This document shows, in pieces, positions 50,917-59,294 of a DNA stretch of 64,000 nucleotides. Under the pieces are notes generated by a model, which saw only the letters and a program-made list of their open reading frames with translations, did no database searches and was not told the origin of the DNA. Location of the stretch: NCBI RefSeq assembly GCF_016862455.1, contig NZ_BOMZ01000062.1, forward strand, positions 54,513-118,512, in the 5' to 3' direction. The position numbers were made by a program, and so were the translations under genes. This DNA is from Actinoplanes utahensis. GTDB taxonomy: Bacteria; Actinomycetota; Actinomycetes; Mycobacteriales; Micromonosporaceae. How positions within the stretch are numbered: position 1 is the stretch's first letter; every line of letters starts with the position of its first letter.

Positions 50917-51540
50917 ATGGCTATCCTGCGCATCGACGCCAGCATCCTCGGCCCCAACTCCGCGAGCAGCGAGCTCGCCGACCTGGTCGAGAAGGAGCTG
51001 TCCGGCGCCCCGATCACCCGCCGCCACCTCGGCCAGAACCCGCTGCCCGCCGACGCCTGGGCCGCCGCCGTCTCCGCCGGTTACGTGCCCGCCGACCAGC
51101 GCAGCGACGCCCAGAACAGCGCGGTCGCCCTGGCCGGCGAGCTGGCCGGCGAGCTGCGCGCCGCCGACGCGGTCATCCTCGCGCTGCCGTTCTACAACTA
51201 CGGCGTCTCCCAGCACGTCAAGACCTGGTTCGACCTGGCCATCGCCGGTGGCGAGCAGGGCGAGAAGCTGCTCGACGGCAAGCCCGCCGTCGTCCTCACC
51301 ACCCGCGGCGGCGCGTACGGCGCCGGCACCCCGCGTGAGGGCTGGGACTACAACACCGCCTACATCACCCGCGTCGTCGGCGACATCTGGGGCGCCGAGC
51401 TGACCCTGATCGAGCGCGAGTTCACCCTGGTCGGCGTCAACCCCGCGCTGGACGCCTTCAAGGACACCGCCGAGGCGATGCGCCAGGCCGCCTTCGTCGC
51501 CGCCGCCGAGGCCGGCCGCACCCTGGCCGCCCACATCTGA
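50917..51540 (+). CDS. FMN-dependent NADH:quinone/azo oxidoreductase (AzoR-like)
   Basis: 207 residues from ATG 50917 with GGGAG upstream. The flavodoxin-like fold begins MAILRIDASILGPNSASSELAD (FMN phosphate loop), continues with LRAADAVILALPFYNYGVSQHVKTWFDLA (the PFYNYGVSQHLK motif of azoreductases) and ends with VVLTTRGGAYGAG. The enzyme reduces quinones and azo dyes by two electrons, which limits redox cycling. Control by the divergent MarR protein is indicated by the shared operators. A 12-bp-stem hairpin follows the stop. Confidence 0.9.
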   Translation: MAILRIDASILGPNSASSELADLVEKELSGAPITRRHLGQNPLPADAWAAAVSAGYVPADQRSDAQNSAVALAGELAGELRAADAVILALPFYNYGVSQHVKTWFDLAIAGGEQGEKLLDGKPAVVLTTRGGAYGAGTPREGWDYNTAYITRVVGDIWGAELTLIEREFTLVGVNPALDAFKDTAEAMRQAAFVAAAEAGRTLAAHI

Positions 51541-51547
51541 TCACGAC

Positions 51548-51600
51548 CTCGCCGCCCTCTCACCCGTCCGGCCCCACCCGCCGGGTACGAGGGCGGCGAG
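51548..51600. terminator. Bidirectional terminator between azoreductase and LysR genes
   Basis: A perfect 12-bp inverted repeat (CTCGCCGCCCTC at 51548-51559, GAGGGCGGCGAG at 51589-51600) encloses 29 bases. It lies eight bases after the azoreductase stop and before the stop of the convergent LysR gene. Confidence 0.65.
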
Positions 51601-51656
51601 CACCACCCCGATGCCGCCGGGGCCGTGACCGGCGCCGAGCGGGATCGGAACGCCGT

Positions 51657-52553
51657 TCACGCCGGGAGATCCGGTGGGCGTACCGCCGCATCGGTGTCTC
51701 CGGGAAGCGCGGCGAGGAAGGCGGCGACGGCCGGATGGGCCGCGGCGCCCCGCCGGAAGGCGACCCGGGTGCGGCGGCGGGTCGGCACCGGGAGCAGCCG
51801 GACCCCGGCGGGCAGCCGGCCGGTGGCCAGTTGCGGGACCACGGCGACGCCCTGGCCGGCGGAGACCAGGGCGAGCACGGTGCCGAAGTCGTCGATGCGA
51901 TGCCGGGCCCGCGGAGTGAAACCCGCGGCCCGGCAGATCCGCAGCGTTGCGGTGTGACAGAGCGTGCCCGGAGTGGCGAGGATCCAGTCGGCGCCGGCGA
52001 AGTCCGTCAGGGCGTCGCCGGGCGCGGCTACCGCCAGATGCACGGTCTCGTCGAGCAGCGGGACACTGTCCAGGCCCGGTTCGACCTGGTGGGGAACCAC
52101 GTCGTAATCCTGGATCAGGCCCACGTCCAGCCGCCGGTCCAGCAGGGCGGCCGGGACCTCGGCCGGGTCGAGTTCGGCGAGCAGCAGATCCAGGGCGGCA
52201 TGCTGTTCACCGAGGGTGACCAGGGCCGGGGTGAGCATGGTGCGGATCGCGGTGGGGAAGGCGCCGATCCGCAGTTCGCCGGTCAGGCCGGTGGAGGCGG
52301 CGGCGAGGGCCGATTCGGCGCGTTCGAGCGCGGCCAGGACGGTCCCGGCGTGCTGGACCAGGATCCGCCCGGCGGGGGTGAGGGTGACCCGGCGACCGGT
52401 GCGTTCCAGCAGGGGAGTGCCGGCTTCGCGTTCCAGAGCGGACAGTTGCTGCGAGACGGCGGACGGGGTGTAGGCGCGGACGTCGGCGACGGCGGCGATC
52501 GTGCCGAGGCGGGCCAGGTCGCAGAGCAGGCCGAGACGGCGCACGTCGAGCAT
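51657..52553 (-). CDS. LysR-family regulator divergent from a DapA-like gene
   Basis: 298 residues. The helix-turn-helix (LLCDLARLGTIAAVADVRAYTPSAVSQQLSALER) and TPLLERTGRRVTLTPAGRIL are clear, and an effector domain follows (LRIGAFPTAIRTMLTPAL, then VGLIQDYDVVP). It is divergent from the lyase gene at 52624, with 70 bases between the two starts, so it probably controls that gene. It is closely similar in layout to the other two LysR proteins of the window. Confidence 0.9.
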   Translation of the reverse strand: MLDVRRLGLLCDLARLGTIAAVADVRAYTPSAVSQQLSALEREAGTPLLERTGRRVTLTPAGRILVQHAGTVLAALERAESALAAASTGLTGELRIGAFPTAIRTMLTPALVTLGEQHAALDLLLAELDPAEVPAALLDRRLDVGLIQDYDVVPHQVEPGLDSVPLLDETVHLAVAAPGDALTDFAGADWILATPGTLCHTATLRICRAAGFTPRARHRIDDFGTVLALVSAGQGVAVVPQLATGRLPAGVRLLPVPTRRRTRVAFRRGAAAHPAVAAFLAALPGDTDAAVRPPDLPA

Positions 52554-52623
52554 CAGATCAGCTTACGTATCACCGCAGGAATGTGAACTGGACCTGATGC
52601 TGGGGCCGGCCGAGGCTGTCGGT

Positions 52624-53532
52624 ATGACACTGACCGGGATCTTCGTACCCCTCATCACGCCGTTCGACGTCTCCGGGGCGGTGGCCCTGGACGCTCTGGA
52701 ACGGCTCGCGCACGACGCCCTCGACGCCGGGGCGGCGGGGCTGGTGGCGCTCGGGACGACCGGCGAGCCGGCGTCGCTGACCGCCGCCGAGCAGGAGGCC
52801 GTCGTGGACGTGATCTCCCGGGTGGCCGTGTCCCGGGACGCGGGGCTGCTGGTCGGCAGCCGGATGGACCTCGCCGCCCGGCCGGGCGTGACGGCGGCGC
52901 TGGGGCTGGTGCCGCCGTTCGTGCGACCGGGGGAGGCCGGGGTGATCGCCCACTTCGAGGCGCTGGCCGCGACGGTGCCGGTGGTCGTCTACCACGTGCC
53001 GTACCGGACCGGCCAGGATCTCTCCGCCGCGGCGATCCCGCGGCTGGCGGCGATCCCCGGCGTGATCGGCATGAAGTACGCGACCGGGGTCCTCGACGCC
53101 ACCACGGTCGAGGTCGCCGCCCGGCTCCCGGACGGATTCGCGTTGCTCGGCGGCGACGATGCGCTGATCTCGCCGCTGCTCGCGATCGGCGCCCACGGCG
53201 GCATCCTGACCTCGGCGAACGTGGACACCCGGTCGTTCGTGGATCTCGTCACGGCCTGGCACAGCGGTGACCGGGCGACGGCGCGACGGCTCGGTGACCG
53301 GCTCGCCGGGCTGTCGCGGGCGCTGTTCGCCGAGCCCAACCCGGCGGTGGTCAAGGGGGTCCTGCACGCGCAGGGGCGCATTCCTTCGGCGACGGTACGG
53401 CTACCGCTGCTCGCCGCCACGCCGGTCAGCGTAGACCGTGCGCAGCTTGCCGCCGGGCGTGCCCCGGGGCGGCCACGGGTCGCGTTCGACACGGACGCCG
53501 GTCAGGCCGTGCCCGTCGAGCAGGTGGCGTAA
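52624..53532 (+). CDS. Dihydrodipicolinate synthase/N-acetylneuraminate lyase family protein
   Basis: 302 residues from ATG 52624. It is a TIM-barrel class I aldolase: LGTTGEPASLT is the pyruvate carboxylate-binding loop (GTTGE), YHVPYRTG carries the catalytic Tyr and GMKYATG the Schiff-base Lys. It would use pyruvate or a 2-oxo acid. Control by a divergent LysR and the absence of lysine-pathway neighbours favour a catabolic role over lysine synthesis. The last 30 residues (QLAAGRAPGRPRVAFDTDAG) overlap, on the other strand, the remnant of an adenylate-forming ligase, so the original C-terminus may have been replaced. Confidence 0.87.
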   Translation: MTLTGIFVPLITPFDVSGAVALDALERLAHDALDAGAAGLVALGTTGEPASLTAAEQEAVVDVISRVAVSRDAGLLVGSRMDLAARPGVTAALGLVPPFVRPGEAGVIAHFEALAATVPVVVYHVPYRTGQDLSAAAIPRLAAIPGVIGMKYATGVLDATTVEVAARLPDGFALLGGDDALISPLLAIGAHGGILTSANVDTRSFVDLVTAWHSGDRATARRLGDRLAGLSRALFAEPNPAVVKGVLHAQGRIPSATVRLPLLAATPVSVDRAQLAAGRAPGRPRVAFDTDAGQAVPVEQVA

Positions 53533-53672
53533 CTCCCGGTGCACGCGCGGCCAGGCGTCGCCGCCTTGGTGGTCACCGACAGTGGCGGACGGTCGCGGTA
53601 GAACGGCGAGTGGGCTCGCGCGTGCGCCACCAGGGCGGCGAGCCGGGCCTGCCGGCGCATGTCGCTCCTCAT
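53401..53672 (-). pseudogene. Adenylate-forming ligase (PaaK/F390 synthetase-like) with internal deletion
   Basis: From ATG 53672 the first 27 residues (RRQARLAALVAHARAHSPFYRDRP) match the N-terminus of phenylacetate-CoA-ligase/F390-synthetase-like proteins. About 50 bases later, in another frame, the sequence DAWPRVHRELRHLLDGHGL, VRVERDPWPPRG and PGGKLRTVYADRR matches their C-terminus, ending at the TAG at 53401-53403. Nearly the whole AMP-binding core, some 350 residues, is missing. The start overlaps the preceding membrane-protein gene by four bases (ATGA), so the intact ancestor was its operon partner. Confidence 0.7.
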
Positions 53673-54604
53673 CGGCGTGTGGCGGTCAGGTATCCGGCGG
53701 TCGTCACGCCCACGGCCAGGCCCCAGACCATGAAGACCGCCAGGGTGGCGGTCGTCGCCCAGTTCTGCCGGGCGTACGTCCAGCCCTCCTGGTCGAGGAA
53801 CACGCCGACACTGAGCACACCGTAGGCGAACATGGTCAGCGCCACCGTCCCCGCCGGAACGACCGCCAGCATCCGCGGAACCGGGCGGCCGCCCAGCACC
53901 GGAAGCCAGCGCGGGAACTCCTGCCCCCACCGCTGCACCAGGCCGAGGACCAGCAGACCGGCCAGCGGCGGGACCACCGTGATCGCGACACCGCCGGCCG
54001 CGGCGAGATCGTCGCCCGCCCGGGCCAGGAAGTCGCCGGAGACACCGAACGGGACGCCGAGCACCCACAGCGCATGCGGCAGCGCCCAGCCGGCGACCGA
54101 GACAGCGACCGCGGCGTACGCCCACCGCCGCGCCCACCGCGGCACCGGTCGATAGCCGGGGGCCGCCGGGCCGCGCCGGGGGCCGCGGGCGTTGGCGAGA
54201 CCGGCGAAGGCGAGGCCGCCGGCGGTGAGCGCCAGCCGGGCGCCGATGTCCCGCCAGTCCGTGGGGCGGCCGGCGAAGGCCGCCGGGATCTGGAAGAGCA
54301 GATGCAGCGGGAACGCGGCGACCATCAGGAACGCGGCGGCGATCCAGGCGGCAAGGGCGCTGCCGCGGGCGATCACGAGGCTCAGCCCGGCGGCGACGAT
54401 CAGGGCGCCCCAGCCGGCCCAGAACGGCAGGGAGACGACCTGCTCGGCGCCGCAGCCGGTCACCGGGTCGGTGGGATCGGCCCGGTCGCAGGCGGTGTAG
54501 CCCCACCTGCCGCCCGCGATCCAGTACAGGCGAAGGATCACCTCGCCGACGACGAACACCCCACACGCCCAGGCCCATCGAGTCATGCCCGGGATTCTGT
54601 TCAT
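53669..54604 (-). CDS. Multi-pass membrane protein of about 311 residues
   Basis: Seven to eight hydrophobic segments, a short outer loop with cysteines (TACDRADPTDPVTGCG) that could form a disulfide, and a Pro/Arg-rich cytoplasmic loop in the middle (RGPRRGPAAPGYRPVPRW). The arrangement of two bundles around this loop resembles small actinomycete membrane proteins of unknown function. ATG 54604 or ATG 54586 may be the start. The stop overlaps the start of the gutted ligase gene, so the two were co-transcribed. Confidence 0.65.
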   Translation of the reverse strand: MNRIPGMTRWAWACGVFVVGEVILRLYWIAGGRWGYTACDRADPTDPVTGCGAEQVVSLPFWAGWGALIVAAGLSLVIARGSALAAWIAAAFLMVAAFPLHLLFQIPAAFAGRPTDWRDIGARLALTAGGLAFAGLANARGPRRGPAAPGYRPVPRWARRWAYAAVAVSVAGWALPHALWVLGVPFGVSGDFLARAGDDLAAAGGVAITVVPPLAGLLVLGLVQRWGQEFPRWLPVLGGRPVPRMLAVVPAGTVALTMFAYGVLSVGVFLDQEGWTYARQNWATTATLAVFMVWGLAVGVTTAGYLTATRR

Positions 54605-54771
54605 CGTCGGCTGTGGATGTTCTGAGAAAGGCTCAGCCGCTTCTCAGCTCACCCCTGCTTCTTCGGTCCTTCCACTCGGGCACCGGGACAGCGGGCTGCC
54701 TGAGGTGCCGCCCGCGCCCACGCCGACTGCCGGTCTCCGGCGTGCTCCGGTCGCTCCCTATCATCGCCGCC

Positions 54772-55689
54772 ATGATCGAGGAAGTAGCGGGGATACTGGC
54801 CGGTCAGGACTTCGGTACGTGGTCACGTGCCGACATCGAGCGGATAGCCGGTGCCGCCGGCTGGTCCGTCCAGGATGGTGACTACCGTCTCACCATCGAG
54901 ACCGGCGGACCGGCCCGCGTCTGGTCCACGAAGCTCAGCTACGGCCAGGACGGCTTCGGCTACGGCGAACAGACCGATCTGGAGATCACCGAAACCTGCC
55001 CGGCCGACCAGCTGCCGGCACTGCACACGGCCACGCTCGCCGCGGTGACCGCCGTGCTCGGCCCGCCGGCGCTGGTCGGTGGCCCGCACGCGTTCTCGTT
55101 CTGGCGCAAGCCGCGGGTGTGGCTGGAGCGCGACCTGCGGTATCGCTCGGTGACACTACTGGTGCAACCGGCCGATCCGGCCGAGAACGAGGAGTACAGC
55201 AACGCCGAGTACGCCGAGGGTTGGCGGCCCAGGCACCTGTGGAATGCCGAGCCCGACGTGCAGAGCGACGCCGCCGGGTCGCTGGGCGGCATGATGCTCT
55301 ACGACGGTCCGGAGGCGACCACCTTCGACGAGTTCGCAACGGGCCTGCGCCGGCTGTTCATGTCGTTCGCCACCGACCTCACCACGCTGGCCGACTACGT
55401 GCCCGGCGTGGGCTGGGAGATCAGGCCGGTGGACAAGAGCGTGAACGAGGAGATCAGCGGCTGGTTCGACGAGGCCAGCATCAATCTTCAGAAGATCAGG
55501 TTCGGGACGACCGACGCCGAGCACATCAAGCTGCCGCTGGGAGCCGAGAACGGCGCGCGTGCCGCCGAGACCATCCTCGGCTGGGTACGCGGCTGGGCAG
55601 TCACCGAACCGGCGGCGCAGTTGCGCCACCACTGCTACGTTCGGCCACCGGTCCGGCTGTGGGCCCGCGCCGGCTTCCGCATCCCGTAG
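54772..55689 (+). CDS. Soluble protein of unknown function
   Basis: 305 residues from ATG 54772. TATCAT lies seven bases before the start, suggesting a leaderless message; the frame upstream is Arg/Pro-rich and not protein-like. The sequence is mixed alpha/beta without membrane segments (FGTWSRADIERIAGAAGWSV, LYDGPEATTFDEFATGLRRLF, WFDEASINLQKIRFG). Strand-rich pieces and a WxxKP-like segment recall Micromonosporaceae-specific families, but no function can be given. A short gene fragment and a strong hairpin follow. Confidence 0.65.
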   Translation: MIEEVAGILAGQDFGTWSRADIERIAGAAGWSVQDGDYRLTIETGGPARVWSTKLSYGQDGFGYGEQTDLEITETCPADQLPALHTATLAAVTAVLGPPALVGGPHAFSFWRKPRVWLERDLRYRSVTLLVQPADPAENEEYSNAEYAEGWRPRHLWNAEPDVQSDAAGSLGGMMLYDGPEATTFDEFATGLRRLFMSFATDLTTLADYVPGVGWEIRPVDKSVNEEISGWFDEASINLQKIRFGTTDAEHIKLPLGAENGARAAETILGWVRGWAVTEPAAQLRHHCYVRPPVRLWARAGFRIP

Positions 55690-55711
55690 GACGGGCGGGC
55701 CGCCACACTCG

Positions 55712-55795
55712 TCAGCCGGCGTCCTGCACCACCATGGCCGGCAGCTTGCGCTCGAAGAGCCGCGCGAACGTCGGGTTCGGCAGCACCCTGCCCAC
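55712..55795 (-). pseudogene. C-terminal gene fragment of 27 codons
   Basis: A GTG-started stretch (VGRVLPNPTFARLFERKLPA, then MVVQDAG and stop) with strong GC third positions looks like the tail of a lost gene; the family cannot be told. No upstream continuation is found in 55796-55863. Confidence 0.25.
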
Positions 55796-55863
55796 GTCAC
55801 GGGTTAGTCATACGCACCCGCTGGCCGGGCGCCACCGCGTCACCGCAGACCCGGGTGACCTCG

Positions 55864-55906
55864 ACGACAGCGGCCCGGGACCGCCGAGGTGGCGGGCCGC
55901 TGTCGT
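55864..55906. terminator. Strong hairpin downstream of the ParA-like gene
   Basis: A 14-bp perfect stem (ACGACAGCGGCCCG at 55864-55877 with 55893-55906) and 15-base loop lie 19 bases after the stop of the minus-strand ATPase gene. Confidence 0.75.
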
Positions 55907-55924
55907 GCCGTCTGCTCTGCCGGG

Positions 55925-57100
55925 TCAGAGGCCTTCGGCGATGGCGGCGGTGACCTGAAGCCAGGCGTTGCGAGTGGACGGGGTCAGCGCCTCGTAGACG
56001 ATCGGGCCGCCGGCGACCAGCGCCGGGTCGTACGGCACGTCGAGCACCGCCCGCGTGACGGCGCCGAAGTGCCGGTGCAACCGCTGCCGCAGCGCCTTGT
56101 CGGTGGTGGTGGCGGCCGGGTCGGTGAGGACCGTGACGGCGTTCTCGACCAGGTCGCCGTAGCCGTTGGCACGGAGCCCGTCGGCGAGCCACGCCGCGCT
56201 CTGCGAGGTGTCCTCCCGGACGGTGGAGACGATGACCAGTTGGTCGGCCCGGTCCACGGCCGCCCGCCAGTTCCTCGCCCTCATGTTGTTGCCCGTGTCG
56301 ACGATCAGCAGCCGGTAGAAGCGCGACAGCGTCCGGTGCAGGGCGTCGAAGGCCTCGGCGTCGATGCTGGCCGCCCCGGCGCTGTCCTCGTCGCTGGCGA
56401 GAACGTCGAACTGCGCGGAGCCCTGCGAACGGACGTAGTTGTCGAGATCGCCCACGCGGGCGGACCGGACATCGGCGAACCGGTCCAGATCTTGAAGCAG
56501 GTCGACGGCGGTGTTGGTGTGCCGGGCCGCGAGCGCCCGCCAACCCATCGTGCCTCGTGTCTCGTTGTTGTCCCAGGCCAGCACGTATCCGCCGCGGTGT
56601 ATCCCGAACGTCGCCGCGATCTGCAGGGCGGCGGTGGTCTTGTGGGCGCCGCCCTTGGGGTTGACGATCACGACGGTCTTGGGGCCGCGCAGGCTGCGCT
56701 GCACGGATGCCACGGCGGTTCGGTGGCGCATCTCCTCCGGGCCCGGGCGGGGAGCGACCAGGCCGCCGGACAGCCGGCGGACCCCGGCCCGCCAGCCGAC
56801 GGTGGCCGGCCCGGTGGGCGGTGCCGGGCGGTCGGCGAGCAGGTCGTCCAGCGTCGGCACCCGCTCGGTTGCCGGGGCGGCACCAGGATCGGCTGCCTCG
56901 GCGGCCGGGGTGGGACGCGATTCGGCCGGCTGTCTCGGGACGGCCGGGACCGGCTCGGTGATCGGCTTGGAGCCCGCGGCTGCTGCCGGGCCCGGCGACG
57001 ACCAGGGCCCGGCTGCGGGGCCGGGCGTGCGCGCGGTGCCGTTGGTCCCGGCGACGTCCATCTCACTGGTCCAGAATGCTTCGGCGTCATTGCTCGACAT
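55925..57100 (-). CDS. EspI/ParA-like ATPase with long Pro/Ala-rich N-terminus
   Basis: 391 residues. The first 120 are disordered, rich in Pro, Ala and Thr. The ATPase follows: deviant Walker A VVIVNPKGGAHKTTAALQIA (KGGxxKTT), WDNNETRGTMGWR, LLIVDTGNNMRARNWRAAVDRAD (Walker B region) and a late VTVLTDPAATTTDK. Proline-rich-head plus MinD/ParA-type domain is the layout of EspI in type VII secretion loci and of related actinomycete ATPases. No ESX core gene is in the window, so a secretion role is open; partitioning or regulation is possible. ATG 57100 has GGGAGA upstream. Confidence 0.8.
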   Translation of the reverse strand: MSSNDAEAFWTSEMDVAGTNGTARTPGPAAGPWSSPGPAAAAGSKPITEPVPAVPRQPAESRPTPAAEAADPGAAPATERVPTLDDLLADRPAPPTGPATVGWRAGVRRLSGGLVAPRPGPEEMRHRTAVASVQRSLRGPKTVVIVNPKGGAHKTTAALQIAATFGIHRGGYVLAWDNNETRGTMGWRALAARHTNTAVDLLQDLDRFADVRSARVGDLDNYVRSQGSAQFDVLASDEDSAGAASIDAEAFDALHRTLSRFYRLLIVDTGNNMRARNWRAAVDRADQLVIVSTVREDTSQSAAWLADGLRANGYGDLVENAVTVLTDPAATTTDKALRQRLHRHFGAVTRAVLDVPYDPALVAGGPIVYEALTPSTRNAWLQVTAAIAEGL

Positions 57101-57136
57101 GGAGATCTCCCTGTTGCTGTGGAGTGGGCGGTCCGG

Positions 57137-57586
57137 TCAGCCGGCGGCCTGCCGAAATGCGAGATCGGCAGCCCCGGTGCCGGCGGCTACGACGCCACCG
57201 ACGTTGCCGACCACGGTGGGCGCCGCGCCGGGCTCGGCGATTCTGCCGGTGCGGGCGTCCAGGATCACCGGGGCGCTCCCGGTCGTTGTGTGGACCATTC
57301 CGTGCCAGGCGGTGGCCACCTCAGGGGCTCGGCGGCCGGGGGCGGGCACGTCCTCGACGGCCGGGAACGCGCCGTGCCGGCCGATGCGCCACACCGCGGG
57401 CACCCATCCGGGCATCAGGCGGACCCGGTCGGTGACGGCTTTCGGTGGCCGGTGAGACGAAGCGGCGACGACCAGGCCCAGCGCCCGCACGGCCGGGATC
57501 TTGCGTGTACGGGCCTGCTTCACCGTGCCCATCACGGCCCACATCCCCGACGCCGAGCCCCGCGCGACCGGGATCAACTGCCGCAC
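57137..57586 (-). CDS. Conserved hypothetical protein upstream of the ParA-like ATPase
   Basis: 149 residues from GTG 57586, with GAGGAG seven bases upstream. The start VRQLIPVARGSASGMWAVMG is followed by a basic patch (KQARTRKIPAVRALG), strand-rich middle sequence and a Gly/Ala-rich hydrophobic tail (TVVGNVGGVVAAGTGAADLAF). The stop lies 36 bases before the ATPase start, so they form an operon. No family is recognised. The leader region 57587-57926 (340 bp) contains no gene but holds a hairpin and an A+T-rich patch likely to include promoters. Confidence 0.55.
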   Translation of the reverse strand: MRQLIPVARGSASGMWAVMGTVKQARTRKIPAVRALGLVVAASSHRPPKAVTDRVRLMPGWVPAVWRIGRHGAFPAVEDVPAPGRRAPEVATAWHGMVHTTTGSAPVILDARTGRIAEPGAAPTVVGNVGGVVAAGTGAADLAFRQAAG

Positions 57587-57846
57587 GGGCCACTCCTCGG
57601 TGAACCGTGGCCACCCAGCGGCGCCCACCACGGTTTCGGCAGGCCGGTGGGGTCGGAGGGAACAGCGATCGAACGTAGATCATTCGGAACGGGACGTCCC
57701 GCGGGGCGGGTCAGACAGCCCATGGGCAGGCCTGTGGGCAACGACGATTCAAGACGTTTCTCCCCATGTCGTAGCGATCATCGCGCCGATCTATTTAACC
57801 TGCTCTCCGCGTAAAGATCGAGCATATTCACTCGCTGGTCCCGTTT

Positions 57847-57877
57847 CCGGCGGGCTTTGTGGCCCGGGGCCCGCCGG
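57847..57877. terminator. Hairpin between two minus-strand genes
   Basis: CCGGCGGGC (57847-57855) pairs with GCCCGCCGG (57869-57877) around a 13-base loop. It lies 50 bases downstream of the phosphotransferase stop and upstream of the ATPase operon. Confidence 0.5.
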
Positions 57878-57926
57878 ATCGGACTCCAGTGTGGAGCGTC
57901 GGGCGAGAATCATGATCCTCTATCGT

Positions 57927-59027
57927 TCATGGGGGAGATCGAAGTGACGACCCCGCGATGCCACCCACCGACTCATCCGCCCCTGGAGTGACTCGGCCGA
58001 ACAGGCGCGCGATGCTCCGCTCGGCCGCCTCGGAATAGGCGGCCGAGCCGTACTCACGCCCGTAGGCCAGGTCCTCCAGGGCCGCGCACCTGGCGAAGAA
58101 CAGCACCCGCTCGCCGAACCCGCCGTCCGCCGGCGGCCCGCCGTAGGCCGTGAGCACGAGATCCACGAACCCCGCCCCGAAGTCCCGTAGCAACCGCGCG
58201 AAGTCCAGCGCCGGATCGGTGACCCCGGCATCGGTCCAGTCGATGACACCGGTGACCACCCCACCGTCCTCCAGAATGTGCTCGGCACCGAGATCAGCGT
58301 GCGCGAGCACCAGCCGGGTGCCCGGCCGCGGCACGGTCTGGTGCAGCAGGCGAAGCATTTCGGTCGGCCCGGCGAGACCGTCCAGCCAGTCACCGGGATC
58401 CGCGGCCTCGTGCGGCACCAGGCCCGCCACTTCGGTAACCCCGATACCGTGCAGTTCCCTCAGGAAACGACCGAGCGGAGCCGCCAGCCCGACGTGCGCC
58501 TGCGGACCGTGCGAAGGTGCGGGCCCGTCCGCCGCCCGGTGGTCGTACGGAGGCGTCAGGTCGGGGTGCGGCTGTGTGGGCCCGTCCGTCGCCCCCTGGT
58601 CGTGCGGAGGCGTCACGTCGGGGTGCGCCTGCCGGCCGTACGGCTGTGTGGGCCCGCCCGCCGCCCCCTGATCGTGCGGAGGCGTCACGTCGGGGTGCGG
58701 CTGGTGGATGTGCGGCTGTGCCGGGCCGGAGACTGTATCCCGGCCGAGTAGCGGCAGGCCCGGCAGCCGAGGGTAGGCCAGGACCCCGAATTCGCCATCC
58801 GCGAATCGAACCGTCGGCACCGGGAGCGAAACTCGCCCCGCTATCACTTCCAGCAGGTGCGCCTCCCGCTCGACCTGATGCCCCACAGCAACCCGCACCA
58901 CCAGGTCCCCGGCGAGAAAGGCGGTGTTGTCGCATCCACTGCCGATCCCGCGGAATGCCGTACCGGCCAGTTCCGGAGCATGTCTGCGAAGCGCGGCCCT
59001 CGCCCGTTCTTCCACCGTCCCGTCCAT
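57927..59027 (-). CDS. Aminoglycoside-phosphotransferase-family kinase with in-frame repeat insertion
   Basis: 366 residues from ATG 59027. The N-lobe has RGIGSGCDNTAFLAGDLVVRVAVG, and the C-lobe has LVLAHADLGAEHILEDGGVVTGVIDWTDAGVTDPALDFARLL, that is HxDLxxxHIL (catalytic Asp) and the IDWxDAxxxDPxxD metal site. Such kinases phosphorylate small molecules (aminoglycosides, macrolides, choline, homoserine-like substrates). Between the lobes, at about residues 100-175, lies a His/Pro-rich stretch (HPDVTPPHDQ repeated) encoded by three DNA repeats, absent from normal members. Upstream in-frame DNA is a second minisatellite. The substrate is unknown. Confidence 0.83.
   Translation of the reverse strand: MDGTVEERARAALRRHAPELAGTAFRGIGSGCDNTAFLAGDLVVRVAVGHQVEREAHLLEVIAGRVSLPVPTVRFADGEFGVLAYPRLPGLPLLGRDTVSGPAQPHIHQPHPDVTPPHDQGAAGGPTQPYGRQAHPDVTPPHDQGATDGPTQPHPDLTPPYDHRAADGPAPSHGPQAHVGLAAPLGRFLRELHGIGVTEVAGLVPHEAADPGDWLDGLAGPTEMLRLLHQTVPRPGTRLVLAHADLGAEHILEDGGVVTGVIDWTDAGVTDPALDFARLLRDFGAGFVDLVLTAYGGPPADGGFGERVLFFARCAALEDLAYGREYGSAAYSEAAERSIARLFGRVTPGADESVGGIAGSSLRSPP
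58521..58721. repeat. In-frame imperfect repeats inside the phosphotransferase gene
   Basis: Three copies start at 58521 (57 bp), 58578 (72 bp) and 58650 (72 bp). The longer two contain an extra 15 bp. All lengths are multiples of three, so the frame is kept and each copy encodes a HPDVTPPHDQ-type segment. Confidence 0.8.
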
Positions 59028-59153
59028 CCCCGCGTGTCCCGTCCCCGCATTCGGCCCGAACGTCCCGTTCATTCCCGCCTGTCGCGTCCCCGCATTCGGC
59101 CCGAACGCCCCGTTCATTCCCGTCTGTCCCGTCCCCGCGTTCAGCCTGGGCGT
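59019..59153. repeat. Three tandem copies of a 45-bp unit
   Basis: Copies run 59019-59063, 59064-59108 and 59109-59153, the last more diverged. They overlap the start of the phosphotransferase gene and keep its frame (15 codons, NGTFGPNAGT-type), so alternative starts could add one or two units. From 59154 to 59294 nothing else is seen. Confidence 0.85.
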
Positions 59154-59294
59154 CTCGTCCGTCCGCAGGTCCCGTCCCCGCAGGAGTCACCGTTCCGCAG
59201 TCCTCCCTACCGCCTTCACCTCATGGTTCTTCTCCGCTTCAACATGCGGCCGCGCGGCTCCCACCGGCTGTCCGGCAGGGACGAATCCAGTCGA

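Noticed and set aside
59028..59117. N-terminal extension of the phosphotransferase through two 45-bp repeat units
   Set aside because: The frame is open, but the extra residues are simple repeats without family similarity and GCGGGG before ATG 59027 gives a workable start. Kept only as an alternative start.
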